Source of the DNA: Bacteroidaceae bacterium
Lineage (GTDB): Bacteria; Bacteroidota; Bacteroidia; Bacteroidales; Bacteroidaceae
Assembly: GCA_017416805.1 (NCBI GenBank)
Contig: JAFQBB010000020.1
Span: forward strand, 62,001-126,000
DNA: 64,000 bases
Reading direction: 5' to 3'
The position numbers and the translations under genes were made by a program. The notes under the pieces are model-generated. The model saw nothing but the letters and a program-made list of their open reading frames with translations, was not told where the DNA came from and made no database searches. Below, piece after piece: positions 19,369 through 28,118 of this stretch (positions are counted from its first letter, which is position 1; each line of letters starts with the position of its first letter).

Positions 19369-20166
19369 ATGAATGTTTCAACATTAGCATCATCAAAGAA
19401 TTTTTTCTTATTGGCAGGTCCTTGTGTGATAGAAGGCGAAGAAATGGCTATGCGTATAGCTGAAAAAGTGGTAGGAGTAACTGAGCGGTTATCCATTCCG
19501 TATGTGTTTAAGGGGTCGTATCGTAAGGCCAATCGTTCGCGTATAGATTCTTTTACGGGGATTGGAGATGAAAAGGCTTTGAAGATATTGGCTAAAGTGC
19601 GTGCAGAATTTGGTATTCCAGTTGTGACGGATATTCATACTGCCAATGAGGCGGCGATGGCTGCGGAGTATGTGGATATTCTTCAAATACCGGCATTCTT
19701 GTGTCGCCAGACCGATTTGTTGGTTGCTGCAGCTGCTACAGGCAAGGTGGTTAATATCAAGAAAGGTCAGTTCCTTTCTGCTGGAGCCATGCGTTTCGCT
19801 GCTGATAAGGTGGTAGAGGCTGGCAATCCGAATGTGATGTTGACAGAAAGGGGAACGACATTCGGTTATCAGGATTTGGTTGTGGATTATCGGGGGATTC
19901 CTGAGATGAAATCATTCGGGCATCCGGTCATCTTGGATGTGACCCATTCACTGCAACAACCCAATCAGACTTCTGGTGTGACAGGAGGTATGCCAGCCTT
20001 GATTGAAACAGTGGCTAAGGCTGGAATAGCAGTGGGCTGCGATGGACTGTTTTTGGAGACGCATGAAGAACCTTCTGTCGCAAAAAGCGATGGAGCCAAT
20101 ATGCTTAAATTGGATTTATTGGAAGGACTTTTGGAAAAGTTGGTCCGTATTCGGGCTGCATTGTGA
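19369..20166 (+). CDS. kdsA: 3-deoxy-8-phosphooctulonate synthase KdsA
   Basis: 265 residues, near the family norm (about 280). It holds AGPCVIEGEE (residues about 16-25), FKGSYRKANRSR (phosphoenolpyruvate/arabinose-5-phosphate binding), KKGQFLS and VMLTERGTTFGYQDLVVD, all typical of KdsA. It condenses phosphoenolpyruvate with arabinose-5-phosphate to give Kdo-8-phosphate for the inner core of lipopolysaccharide. It follows the lipid kinase by 100 bp; that gap holds a weak hairpin (ctccc/gggag) and gaaaagt direct repeats. Confidence 0.97.
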   Translation: MNVSTLASSKNFFLLAGPCVIEGEEMAMRIAEKVVGVTERLSIPYVFKGSYRKANRSRIDSFTGIGDEKALKILAKVRAEFGIPVVTDIHTANEAAMAAEYVDILQIPAFLCRQTDLLVAAAATGKVVNIKKGQFLSAGAMRFAADKVVEAGNPNVMLTERGTTFGYQDLVVDYRGIPEMKSFGHPVILDVTHSLQQPNQTSGVTGGMPALIETVAKAGIAVGCDGLFLETHEEPSVAKSDGANMLKLDLLEGLLEKLVRIRAAL

Positions 20167-20169
20167 TAT

Positions 20170-20300
20170 ATTGGTGTCCGGTAAAACTGCTGTCATAAAT
20201 TTTTCATCTGTGCTATCTGCGGATGAAGAATGTATTTCTTACTATTGGTGTCCGATAATAAGTAATAAATCCGCGTTAAACCGTGTAATTCGTGCTTGTT
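20170..20300. repeat. Two copies of the attggtgtccg dispersed repeat
   Basis: attggtgtccg occurs at 20170-20180 (extending as attggtgtccggtaaa) and again at 20244-20254, between kdsA and the convergent crp gene. The same word bounds an element at 42449-42728. Between the copies are ctgtgctatctgcgg-type words, and after the second aatccgcgttaaaccgtg, like the repeat after secA. Confidence 0.6.
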
Positions 20301-20304
20301 CCTT

Positions 20305-21006
20305 TTATCCTATTTTGCTGATTTTTCTCAGACGGTCTTCGTCTATTAATTTGATTTTCCGTCCGTCAATCGCAATCAGTTTTTCGCTTGCAAAAATGGA
20401 AAGTGTACGAATGGCATTGGAGGTGGTCATGTTGGACAGGTTTGCAAGGTCTTCGCGCGACAAATAAATGCTTAACGTTGATTCATCCTCTTCAACTCCG
20501 TAGTTCTCCTTAAGAAAGAGCAAGGCTTCTGCCAAGCGTCCGCGAATATGTTTTTGGGTAAGACTCACTGTGCGTTCATCGGCAATGCCCAAGTCTTTTG
20601 AAAGTTGCTTGATGAAAAACATGGCCAATTGGTGGTTCTCTCCAATGAGTCTTGTAATTGTTTTCATGGGAATCATACAGATGACTGACGGCTCGAAAGC
20701 CGCAGCGGCTGTTACATATTCTTCATCGGCAAAATAAGCACGATATGCAAAGTACTCGACCGGTTTGATAACCCGGATTATTTGTGTTCGTCCGCCTACA
20801 CCATCTTTGACAATCTTCACTTTCCCGCTGAGCAGGCACATGATATGTGTTGCCTTTTCTCCTTCACAATAGATAGTTTCGTTTTTTCTGAATCGTTGTA
20901 TTGTAAAGTCATTGGCCAATATCGCCCGTTGCTCTTCGTTGAGTGGTTGCCATAAGTCTGCAATATGCTCAATAATATCAGCTGTCGAATACTCTCTTTT
21001 TACCAT
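20305..21006 (-). CDS. Crp/Fnr-family transcription regulator
   Basis: 233 residues from the ATG at 21006 (MVKREYSTAD); a start 10 codons upstream is open but overlaps the promoter. An N-terminal cyclic-nucleotide-type beta-roll (about 20-135, with CEGEKATHIMCLLSGKVKI) joins a dimerisation helix and a Crp winged helix (about 165-225, LSREDLANLSNMTTSNAIRT). It lacks the N-terminal Cys cluster of FNR, so it is not an iron-sulfur oxygen sensor. The ligand is unknown. It is convergent with kdsA and divergent from the DUF5686 gene. A 10-bp inverted repeat over its promoter suggests autoregulation. Confidence 0.9.
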   Translation of the reverse strand: MVKREYSTADIIEHIADLWQPLNEEQRAILANDFTIQRFRKNETIYCEGEKATHIMCLLSGKVKIVKDGVGGRTQIIRVIKPVEYFAYRAYFADEEYVTAAAAFEPSVICMIPMKTITRLIGENHQLAMFFIKQLSKDLGIADERTVSLTQKHIRGRLAEALLFLKENYGVEEDESTLSIYLSREDLANLSNMTTSNAIRTLSIFASEKLIAIDGRKIKLIDEDRLRKISKIG

Positions 21007-21035
21007 TTTGTTTCCTATAATTATGTTGTAGAGCA

Positions 21036-21080
21036 CAAAATTAGCAATAATATTTTAAAATGTAAACAATTTATTGCTAA
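21036..21080 (-). promoter_or_regulatory. crp-family promoter with palindromic operator
   Basis: Minus-strand TAATTTTG (21043-21036) fits TAnnTTTG. A perfect inverted repeat ttagcaataa (21041-21050)/ttattgctaa (21071-21080), centred at 21060, covers the promoter and lies between the divergent genes. It is a candidate binding site for the regulator itself. Confidence 0.5.
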
Positions 21081-21160
21081 AAATAATGTTTTTTTATAGG
21101 AAAAGGTGTGTATCAATGAAAAAAAACTTCAAAGAGACTTGTTAAACGGAAGCTTTCATC

Positions 21161-21168
21161 TATATTTG
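21161..21168 (+). promoter_or_regulatory. Promoter of the DUF5686 gene
   Basis: TATATTTG fits TAnnTTTG and lies 15 bp before the ATG at 21184, so the longer frame opening upstream is not used. Confidence 0.55.
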
Positions 21169-21183
21169 CGCATAGATTCAGTT

Positions 21184-23409
21184 ATGAATATATGTTCCAT
21201 GCAGATACGACTCCGCTTCATTTGCCTGTTTGTTGGTATGATGTTGTCTGGTGGGGGGGCAATCCGTGCTTCAGGATTGTCAGGCTTGGGTTGTGTCACG
21301 AATGTAGAGTTGCCAGATTCTATATTGACAGAACTGATTGAAGGTTTTGCGTCCAATGCCAAAGTTGTCAGTGAATATCAGGCATCGTTGTATATGCGTG
21401 GGGATTATAAAGTGCATAAACGTAATTTCCTGTTGCGGTATGTTCCAGGTATGTTTCGCTTCTATAAGGGGGTGGCGGACTATGTAACAGAGATGGTGGG
21501 CGATGTGCATTATACGGCTCCAGATATCTATACAATGAAGGTGCGTGGATTAACGGGGACTTTTAAGCGTAACCGCTTAGGAATGAACAATGTGCTTGAG
21601 CTTTTTCGCATGAATATTTATTCTCCTGATTTATTGCCGGGAAAGTTGATGTCTCCGTTTAGCGGGCAGGCGCCTAAGTATTATAGTTATATATTGGATT
21701 CTGTTTCTGTGCGAGGTGGAGACTCTATACTTCATGTTCGTTTTGAACCTAAATCGGAAAGTGTCCAATTGGTAAGTGGTTCTATGTCTGTATGCGGTCA
21801 TAATTGGATAGTGCATGATGTCGTTTTGAAAGGACGCATGGATTTGGTTGAGTTTACCGTACATTTGTTGATGGGCGAATCGGGAGGCGAAGCGTATTTG
21901 CCGAAAGAATTTAATGTGAATTTGATGTTTAAGTTCTTATGGAATAAGTTGGAGGGTAATTGTATGGCCCGAATGGATTATGAAGCAATAAAAATGAATG
22001 CAAGGGCTGATTCTTCCATCGATGTATCTTCTCTGAAACGAAGTCGGTATGACTTGACAAATTCATATCTTCTTGAATGTGATAATGCAGGAATGAGTTC
22101 CGACACTTCGTATGTGTGGGAGCGTAGGACTCTCCCTTTGACGGACAGAGAGCAGGCCATATATGCAGACTTCTATCGTCGGAAGAATAATTATGAGGCA
22201 GAAACAACCGAACGGCAACGGAAGTCTTATGATTTTTGGTATAATGTGGGCGATGCCATGATAAGCAGTCATACCGTAGAAACACCTCGGATGGGAAAGG
22301 TGCGCTTTTCCCCGTTGTTGGATCTGGGTAAGGTTAGCTATAGTCATTCCAATGGATTCTCTTATAGGATGCAGTTGAAGTATGACAAGGCTTTTCAGAG
22401 CGGACGTTGGATTAGTTTAATGCCTAAAGTGGGTTATAATTTTACTCGTAAGGAGTTCTACTGGAGTACGGACTTTGATTTCTTTTATTCCCCATCACGT
22501 TTGGGGGCATTGACTGTTCAGGTAGGAAATGGAAATCGTATATATACAAGTCGTGTTGTAGATGAGATAAGGGAGTTGGAAGATACGTTGGTTGATTTTG
22601 AGAAACTCAATTTAGAGTATTTCAAGGATACTTATGTGCGGTTGGGGAATCGTGTCGAATTGTGTAATGGATTACTGCTTACTACAGGAGTGACTATGCA
22701 TTGGAGAAAAGCTATGCACCCCTCGGAGCTGCAAGTGTATGATCAGATGCAGCGTGCGGTAGCCATAAGGATGCAGCCTACTTATACAAGTTTTGCTCCT
22801 CATTTGAACTTGAAATGGACACCGGGACAGTATTATTATATGAATGGCCGGCGTAAGAACTATTTGCACTCCCATTATCCGACTTTTTCGGTTGATTATG
22901 AAAGAGGTCTGAAAGGAGTTTTGGGCAGCAACGGAGAGTACGAACGCGTGGAGGCGGAAGTACAGCAACGGATACCTTTGTCCTCGATGTCATTCCTCTT
23001 TTACCGGTTTGGTGGCGGCGGATTCACTAATCAGGAGACTGTTTATTTTGCGGACTTCTCTCATTTCAGCCGTAGTAACCTGCCTGTTGGTTGGAATGAT
23101 GAAATTGGGGGAGTGTTTCATCTGCTTGATGGCGATTGGTACAATGCATCGCAATGGTATGGACGAGCCCATCTTACATACGAGGCTCCTTTTATCCTTC
23201 TTCCCCGGACCCGGAAGTTGATGGGCCTGGTACATAGTGAGCGAATTTATTTGAGTACTCTTTATACCATTCATTTTCATCCATATGTAGAGATGGGTTA
23301 TGGCATTGGAACTTATTTGTTCGATTTGGGCATATTTGTGAGCAATGCTAACGGAAAATTCCGTGAAATAGGGTGTAAGTTTACCTTTGAACTTTTTAGT
23401 GGGTGGTAA
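21184..23409 (+). CDS. DUF5686 family outer-membrane protein
   Basis: About 741 residues from the ATG at 21184; the ATG at 21199 is an alternative. A hydrophobic signal segment (about 8-30) is followed by a helical/beta N-terminal region with YQASLYMRGDYKV. The long C-terminal half has alternating aromatic/polar strands and ends in FELFSGW, as outer-membrane barrels do. DUF5686 proteins are conserved in Bacteroidetes, often with carboxypeptidase-like N-terminal domains, and have no settled function. It is divergent from the Crp-type regulator across an operator-like palindrome, so it may be a target of that regulator. Confidence 0.82.
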   Translation: MNICSMQIRLRFICLFVGMMLSGGGAIRASGLSGLGCVTNVELPDSILTELIEGFASNAKVVSEYQASLYMRGDYKVHKRNFLLRYVPGMFRFYKGVADYVTEMVGDVHYTAPDIYTMKVRGLTGTFKRNRLGMNNVLELFRMNIYSPDLLPGKLMSPFSGQAPKYYSYILDSVSVRGGDSILHVRFEPKSESVQLVSGSMSVCGHNWIVHDVVLKGRMDLVEFTVHLLMGESGGEAYLPKEFNVNLMFKFLWNKLEGNCMARMDYEAIKMNARADSSIDVSSLKRSRYDLTNSYLLECDNAGMSSDTSYVWERRTLPLTDREQAIYADFYRRKNNYEAETTERQRKSYDFWYNVGDAMISSHTVETPRMGKVRFSPLLDLGKVSYSHSNGFSYRMQLKYDKAFQSGRWISLMPKVGYNFTRKEFYWSTDFDFFYSPSRLGALTVQVGNGNRIYTSRVVDEIRELEDTLVDFEKLNLEYFKDTYVRLGNRVELCNGLLLTTGVTMHWRKAMHPSELQVYDQMQRAVAIRMQPTYTSFAPHLNLKWTPGQYYYMNGRRKNYLHSHYPTFSVDYERGLKGVLGSNGEYERVEAEVQQRIPLSSMSFLFYRFGGGGFTNQETVYFADFSHFSRSNLPVGWNDEIGGVFHLLDGDWYNASQWYGRAHLTYEAPFILLPRTRKLMGLVHSERIYLSTLYTIHFHPYVEMGYGIGTYLFDLGIFVSNANGKFREIGCKFTFELFSGW

Positions 23410-23447
23410 AAAATGGCTTTTGATTTTGTACTTTTTTTGCTTTATAC

Positions 23448-23455
23448 TATCTTTG
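23448..23455 (+). promoter_or_regulatory. Promoter of the DHH phosphoesterase gene
   Basis: TATCTTTG with TTTTG at 23424-23428 (19-bp spacer), 31 bp before the ATG. Confidence 0.6.
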
Positions 23456-23486
23456 CGGGCGTTTTGCAGTAAATAGATAATGATAT

Positions 23487-24521
23487 ATGCTGAGTAAAGT
23501 GATAGATCAGGCCAATGTGGACCGTTTTGAGAGGTGGTTGGGCAAGGCTGAAAATATTGTGATAGTTACTCATGTGTCACCCGATGGTGATGCTATTGGT
23601 TCATCGTTAGGGTTAGCTCATTTCTTGGAATCGCAGGACAAGAATGTGCATGTAATTGTTCCAAATGGGTTTCCCGACTTCCTTCGTTGGATGAATGGAG
23701 TCCAACAGATACTTCGTTATGATAAGCATCAGGATGAGGCAGATTGCCTTATTGCCGGGGCTGATGTCATATGCTGTGTGGATTTCAATTGCCTCAAGCG
23801 TATTGATGCTATGGCCAAGCCAGTCGGTGAATCTTCTGCGCGTAAAGTGTTGATAGACCATCATCTTGACCCCGAGTCTTTCTGTCAGATAACCATTTCA
23901 CATCCTCACATTGCTTCTGCTTCTGAATTGGTATTCAGGCTGATATGCCGTTTGGGCTATTTTGAGGATATAACCATGGAATGCGCAGAGTGTATTTATA
24001 CCGGCATGATGACCGATACGGGCGGATTTACTTATAACAGCAACAATCCCGAAATTTATTATATAATAAGCCAGTTGCTCAGCAAGGGAATAGACAAGGA
24101 CCAGATATATCGGAATGTTTTCCATACCTATTCCGAAGGGCGCTTGCGCCTTATGGGACATGTCCTTAGCCACATGCACGTCTATCCCGATTTCCGTTCG
24201 GCACTCATCACTCTGACAAAGAAAGAGCAGAACCGGTTCAATTATGTGCGTGGCGATTCAGAAGGTTTCGTCAATTTGCCACTTCAGATGAAGAATGTGG
24301 TCTTTTCCGTATTCTTGCGTGAAGATACAGAGAAAGATATGATAAAAGTTTCTCTTCGCTCTACAGGGGATTTTCCTTGTAATCAAGTGGCCTCAGAGTT
24401 CTTTGGAGGTGGCGGACACCTGAATGCTTCTGGCGGTGAGGTGTACGGAAGTATGGATGAAGCTTTGCAATTGTTCAAAGAAGCATTGGTAAAGTTTCAG
24501 CCTCTGTTGTTGAAAAAATAA
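23487..24521 (+). CDS. DHH/DHHA1 phosphoesterase (NrnA-like nanoRNase/pAp phosphatase)
   Basis: 344 residues. The DHH domain has motif I SPDGDAIGSSLG (about 31-42), motif II DFNC, motif III DHH (about 125-127) and the TDTGGFTYN segment; the DHHA1 domain has the GGGGHLNASGG substrate motif near the C-terminus. Such proteins degrade 2-5 nt RNA or linear dinucleotides and hydrolyse 3'-phosphoadenosine-5'-phosphate. All metal ligands are present. It is cytoplasmic and leads a run with the DUF4827 lipoprotein and glmM, although each of the first two has its own promoter. Confidence 0.93.
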   Translation: MLSKVIDQANVDRFERWLGKAENIVIVTHVSPDGDAIGSSLGLAHFLESQDKNVHVIVPNGFPDFLRWMNGVQQILRYDKHQDEADCLIAGADVICCVDFNCLKRIDAMAKPVGESSARKVLIDHHLDPESFCQITISHPHIASASELVFRLICRLGYFEDITMECAECIYTGMMTDTGGFTYNSNNPEIYYIISQLLSKGIDKDQIYRNVFHTYSEGRLRLMGHVLSHMHVYPDFRSALITLTKKEQNRFNYVRGDSEGFVNLPLQMKNVVFSVFLREDTEKDMIKVSLRSTGDFPCNQVASEFFGGGGHLNASGGEVYGSMDEALQLFKEALVKFQPLLLKK

Positions 24522-24565
24522 GTTATATAACGCTAACAGGTTGCTGATATATGGAGGCATTTTTG

Positions 24566-24573
24566 TAATTTTG
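24566..24573 (+). promoter_or_regulatory. Promoter of the DUF4827-glmM operon
   Basis: TAATTTTG, 29 bp before the ATG at 24603; TTG at 24541-24543 is a somewhat distant -33 candidate (22 bp). Confidence 0.5.
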
Positions 24574-24602
24574 CATCTTGAACTTTTATTATAGGTTGGA
24601 AT

Positions 24603-25220
24603 ATGAAAAAATTACTATATCTGTTTTTCTTGCTTGTTGTGGCTGGAGTTCCTTTTGCGGCCTGTGATGACACAGAGACTTATGCCGAAATGAAAGAGAA
24701 GGAGCGCGATGCCATCAATGCTTTTGTCCGCTCACAAGGTATCAATGCCATATCCGTCGAGCAGTTCTATGCACAGGATTCCACGACCAATGTGGCCAAG
24801 AATGAGTATGTCCGTTTTGAAGATACCGGTATTTATATGCAGGTAGTAAGTAGGGGAGAAGGCGCTCCTATATCTGATGGTGAACGGGTGGAATTGCTGG
24901 TGCGTTACTACGAAGTGAACATCAAGGAGATGGATACTCTTTCTGGCAATAAGTTTGATGCATCTAACCCTGATGTGATGACGGTAGAGAATAAAAAAAG
25001 TTCTTATTCAGGTTCCTTTACTTCGGGCTATATGTGCAGCATTTATGGCAGTTCTGTCCCTTCCGGTTGGTTGGCTCCTATGCCGTATCTTAATATAGGA
25101 CGGAGACTTTCAAATCTGGCTCATGTCCGTTTGATTGTCCCTCATAGCGAAGGGCAATCAACAGCAGCATCTTACGTATATCCATGTTTTTACGACATAA
25201 CATTTGAACGAGGAAGATGA
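24603..25220 (+). CDS. DUF4827 lipoprotein (FKBP-like)
   Basis: 205 residues. The signal peptide has a lipobox ending PFAAC (Cys about residue 21), so it is lipid-anchored. The mature part matches DUF4827, a Bacteroidetes family that looks like a circularly trimmed FKBP-type isomerase (ISDGERVELLVRYYEV, PSGWLAPMPYLNIGRR). The catalytic aromatic pocket is not obvious, so isomerase activity is uncertain. The stop overlaps the glmM start by 4 bp (ATGA), so the two are translationally coupled. Confidence 0.82.
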   Translation: MKKLLYLFFLLVVAGVPFAACDDTETYAEMKEKERDAINAFVRSQGINAISVEQFYAQDSTTNVAKNEYVRFEDTGIYMQVVSRGEGAPISDGERVELLVRYYEVNIKEMDTLSGNKFDASNPDVMTVENKKSSYSGSFTSGYMCSIYGSSVPSGWLAPMPYLNIGRRLSNLAHVRLIVPHSEGQSTAASYVYPCFYDITFERGR

Positions 25221-26602
25221 CACTCATCAAATCCATATCAGGAATCCGCGGAACCATTGGCGGAGCAGTAGGTGAGGGGTTGACCCCACTTGACATTGTA
25301 AAGTTTACGTCGGCGTATGCAACCTTCATTCGCCGTACATCCCAGGTAAAGAGTAATAAAATAGTAGTAGGCCGTGATGCACGCATTTCGGGCGAGATGG
25401 TCAAGAACATTGTGTGTGGCACCCTCATGGGAATGGGGTTCGATGTGGTCAACATCGGTTTGGCCTCCACGCCGACAACAGAATTGGCTGTAGCCATGGA
25501 AGGGGCATGTGGGGGTATCATCCTTACTGCCAGCCATAATCCTCGCCAGTGGAATGCCTTGAAGTTGCTGAATGAATGTGGCGAGTTCCTGAATGCGTCA
25601 GAGGGCAACGAGGTGTTGCGAATAGCTGAGGCCGAAGATTTTGACTATGCCGATGTGGAGAATCTGGGACGTTATGTTGAAGATGACAGTTACGACCAGA
25701 AACATATAGACTCTGTGCTGGCCCTCAATCTGGTCGATGTTGAGGCTATCCGTAAAGCCGGATTCCGGGTAGCTGTCGATGCGGTCAATTCCGTCGGCGG
25801 CATTATACTTCCTCAGTTACTCCGACAGTTGGGTGTTAAAGAGGTTACAATGCTTTATGGAGAACCAACGGGCGACTTCCAACATAACCCCGAGCCTTTA
25901 GAAAAGAACTTGGGTGACATTATGGGGCTGATGAAAGAGGGAAACCACGATGTGGCTTTCGTTGTTGACCCGGATGTGGATCGTCTGGCTATGATTTGCG
26001 AGAACGGCGATATGTATGGCGAAGAATATACATTGGTGACCGTGGCCGACTATGTGTTGAAACATACTCCGGGAAATACCGTAAGCAACCTGAGCAGTAC
26101 CCGTGCCTTGCGCGATGTTACGGAAAAATATGGCTATCAATATAACGCTGCAGCCGTAGGCGAAGTGAATGTCACCACCAAGATGAAAGAGACAGGTGCC
26201 GTCATCGGTGGCGAGGGCAACGGAGGGGTAATCTATCCGGCCAGTCATTATGGTCGTGATGCACTTGTCGGTATCGCACTTTTCTTGAGCCATCTGGCTC
26301 ATTCGGGTATGAAGGTGAGCGAGTTGCGTGCCACCTATCCCCCTTATTTCATTGCCAAGAATCGCATAGACCTTACGCCAGATACAGATGTGGACCTTAT
26401 TCTGGCCAAGGTAAAAGAACTCTATAAGGACGAACAGGTGAACGATATAGATGGGGTGAAGATTGATTTCCCCGACCGTTGGGTACATCTGCGTAAAAGT
26501 AATACCGAACCCATTATCCGCGTGTATAGCGAAGCAGCTACGATGGAGGCAGCCGATGAACTGGGCCGCCGTATTATGGATGTGGTGTACAGTCTGGTAT
26601 AA
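25217..26602 (+). CDS. glmM: Phosphoglucosamine mutase GlmM
   Basis: 461 residues of the alpha-D-phosphohexomutase family. The phosphoserine loop is TASHNPRQWNALK (about residues 96-108), the Mg loop DPDVDRL (about 252-258), the sugar-specificity loop GEGNGGVIYP (about 335-344) and the phosphate-binding loop RKSNTEPIIRVYSE near the C-terminus. It interconverts glucosamine-6-phosphate and glucosamine-1-phosphate for UDP-GlcNAc, peptidoglycan and lipid A. A broader phosphomannomutase role is possible, because Bacteroidetes versions are annotated either way. Confidence 0.9.
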   Translation: MTLIKSISGIRGTIGGAVGEGLTPLDIVKFTSAYATFIRRTSQVKSNKIVVGRDARISGEMVKNIVCGTLMGMGFDVVNIGLASTPTTELAVAMEGACGGIILTASHNPRQWNALKLLNECGEFLNASEGNEVLRIAEAEDFDYADVENLGRYVEDDSYDQKHIDSVLALNLVDVEAIRKAGFRVAVDAVNSVGGIILPQLLRQLGVKEVTMLYGEPTGDFQHNPEPLEKNLGDIMGLMKEGNHDVAFVVDPDVDRLAMICENGDMYGEEYTLVTVADYVLKHTPGNTVSNLSSTRALRDVTEKYGYQYNAAAVGEVNVTTKMKETGAVIGGEGNGGVIYPASHYGRDALVGIALFLSHLAHSGMKVSELRATYPPYFIAKNRIDLTPDTDVDLILAKVKELYKDEQVNDIDGVKIDFPDRWVHLRKSNTEPIIRVYSEAATMEAADELGRRIMDVVYSLV

Positions 26603-26628
26603 CCATATATTTTGAGAATAAACAATAC

Positions 26629-26674
26629 GAACTCCGTTCCCGGACAGAATAAACATGGTTCAGGAACGGAGTTC
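26629..26674 (+). terminator. Terminator after glmM
   Basis: Stem gaactccgttcc/ggaacggagttc (12 bp, perfect) followed by attttgtt. Confidence 0.75.
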
Positions 26675-26727
26675 ATTTTGTTCATAAATTGCTTATATAG
26701 TATTCATAAATCATTTTACTTGACATC

Positions 26728-26821
26728 CTAACATATTTCTAACCCCAGAATATATATTTCAGGCCACAAAATATATATTTCAAACCACGAAATATATATT
26801 TCGCGCTTAGAAATATGTTAG
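26728..26821. repeat. 21-bp tandem repeat array, palindromic overall
   Basis: Three 21-bp units at 26747, 26768 and 26789 carry the near-palindromic core gaaatatatatttc with different 7-8 nt spacers. Half-related flanks ctaacatatttct (26728-26740) and agaaatatgttag (26809-26821) are perfect reverse complements, so the array reads nearly the same on both strands. It lies between two convergent terminators. The rest of the 26603-26930 gap is terminators. Confidence 0.75.
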
Positions 26822-26868
26822 TAATATAGCTTTGTGTGGTTTATAACATAGATGCGCATAATATTAAA

Positions 26869-26904
26869 ACGGGGTTGCGCTGATTATTATCAGTGCAACC
26901 CCGT
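26869..26904 (-). terminator. Terminator of the DUF975-like membrane protein gene
   Basis: Stem acggggttgc/gcaaccccgt with further tgat/atca pairing; the minus strand continues ttttaat. Confidence 0.75.
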
Positions 26905-26930
26905 TCTGTATTTTGTTTGCGTAGGGAATG

Positions 26931-27542
26931 CTATGCCTTTGTAATAGCTTCAATGGCCGGAAATTCTTTAGCTAAATTCTTATAGATAATAGCTTGACAA
27001 CCTAATACAAAAGGAATGCAAATAACTATTGCAGCCAAAGAACCAATAACTGGAATAATACTTAATACGGAGAAAATGATTATGCATAAAATGAACAACA
27101 AAAAGTTGATTCCAAAGATTGCTCCTTTGTGGCCGTAAGTTGCTTTGTTGCTCTCTATTAGGGCTTCACCAGGGGCAATTTTTCTGTCTAACATGATGTA
27201 CAGAGCCAATGACCAACTAATGGAGATGATAATGCCAGGAACAATAAGAAAAAGGAATGCGGGTGTAAGTGACATCATCATCAATCCTTGCAAGGTAAAA
27301 TATTCTCCCATATATTGACGATATTCTCCGTCAAATATAAACATGGGTGAAACAACCTTTCCTTGACTCAATTTCAAGGGGATTGTGGACATGGCAATGG
27401 TTGTGCCGACATTAAGATAGGGAATCCAGCAAGTCAATACATATAGGATACTAGCAACAATTAGTGATGCGATGTTGGCTACTCCAACTTTGAATCCTTC
27501 AGTGAGGACTCCTGCTACGGAAATGTTTCTTTGAGTTTGCAT
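26931..27542 (-). CDS. Multi-pass membrane protein (DUF975/DUF4013-like)
   Basis: 203 residues with about four to five hydrophobic spans (roughly 20-50, 90-125, 145-170, 172-192) and no signal peptide. The end pattern (IPFVLGCQAIIYKNLA) and the SWSLALYIMLDRKIAPGEAL region align by eye with the plus-strand protein at 28119-28979, so the two are probably diverged relatives flanking the DUF2752 gene. Function unknown. A minus-strand TACTTTTG (27583-27576) gives it a promoter 34 bp before the ATG. Confidence 0.75.
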   Translation of the reverse strand: MQTQRNISVAGVLTEGFKVGVANIASLIVASILYVLTCWIPYLNVGTTIAMSTIPLKLSQGKVVSPMFIFDGEYRQYMGEYFTLQGLMMMSLTPAFLFLIVPGIIISISWSLALYIMLDRKIAPGEALIESNKATYGHKGAIFGINFLLFILCIIIFSVLSIIPVIGSLAAIVICIPFVLGCQAIIYKNLAKEFPAIEAITKA

Positions 27543-27682
27543 AATAATAACATTTAATGATGAATGATTTGATTACAAAAGTAATATTAATATCTTAGAA
27601 TAGCACCTTTTTGGTTGTTAAAATATATAAATAAACGTAGAAAAAAATGAGTGAATGACCTCGCTTCAATCAAGATACTTCT

Positions 27683-27690
27683 TATCTTTG
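27683..27690 (+). promoter_or_regulatory. Promoter of the DUF2752 gene
   Basis: TATCTTTG, 20 bp before the ATG at 27711. It supports that start over the longer frame opening at 27651, which would place the promoter inside the gene. Confidence 0.6.
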
Positions 27691-27710
27691 CCATTTGTAA
27701 AAGTGCTGTT

Positions 27711-28085
27711 ATGAAAATTCGGTTGTTTTATATAGTATTGTTTGTTCTCGTTTTATGCCTGTTGGCTTTGCCTGTCGAGGCGGGCTTGATGTTGTCCTGT
27801 CCTCTTCATGAATTGACCGGGTGGCAGTGCCCTTTTTGTGGCGGCCAGCGGATGGCTCATGCTTTGCTGCATGGTCGTGTGGAAGAGGCATTCTGGTGCA
27901 ATCCATTGTTGTTTGGAGTGCTGCCTTTGGCCGGATGGATGTTGTTGGGGTGGCTTTTACCAAGTCTGCAAAAGTGTTGTCCGCGCTTGTTTCCTTCATT
28001 CCTTTTCTCAGACAAAGTCCTTTTCTTCCTTCTTGTCGTATTTTTTTTATGGGGAATAGTGCGTAATGTTTGGAATATTGTTTAA
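27711..28085 (+). CDS. DUF2752 membrane protein
   Basis: About 124 residues with three hydrophobic spans. The family signature is clear: CPLHELTGWQCPFCGGQRMAHALLHG, i.e. CPFCGxxR followed by a helix with LLHG. DUF2752 proteins are small inner-membrane proteins of unknown function, often next to DUF975-like or TM2 proteins, as here. It is 33 bp before the next gene and probably shares its transcript. Confidence 0.8.
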   Translation: MKIRLFYIVLFVLVLCLLALPVEAGLMLSCPLHELTGWQCPFCGGQRMAHALLHGRVEEAFWCNPLLFGVLPLAGWMLLGWLLPSLQKCCPRLFPSFLFSDKVLFFLLVVFFLWGIVRNVWNIV

Positions 28086-28118
28086 CTTTGCACAAGTTTA
28101 ACTTGAATATAGAAAAAT

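Noticed and set aside
20042..20467. 141-codon plus-strand frame bridging kdsA and the crp-type gene
   Set aside because: It overlaps the 3' ends of two real genes and the repeat words between them.
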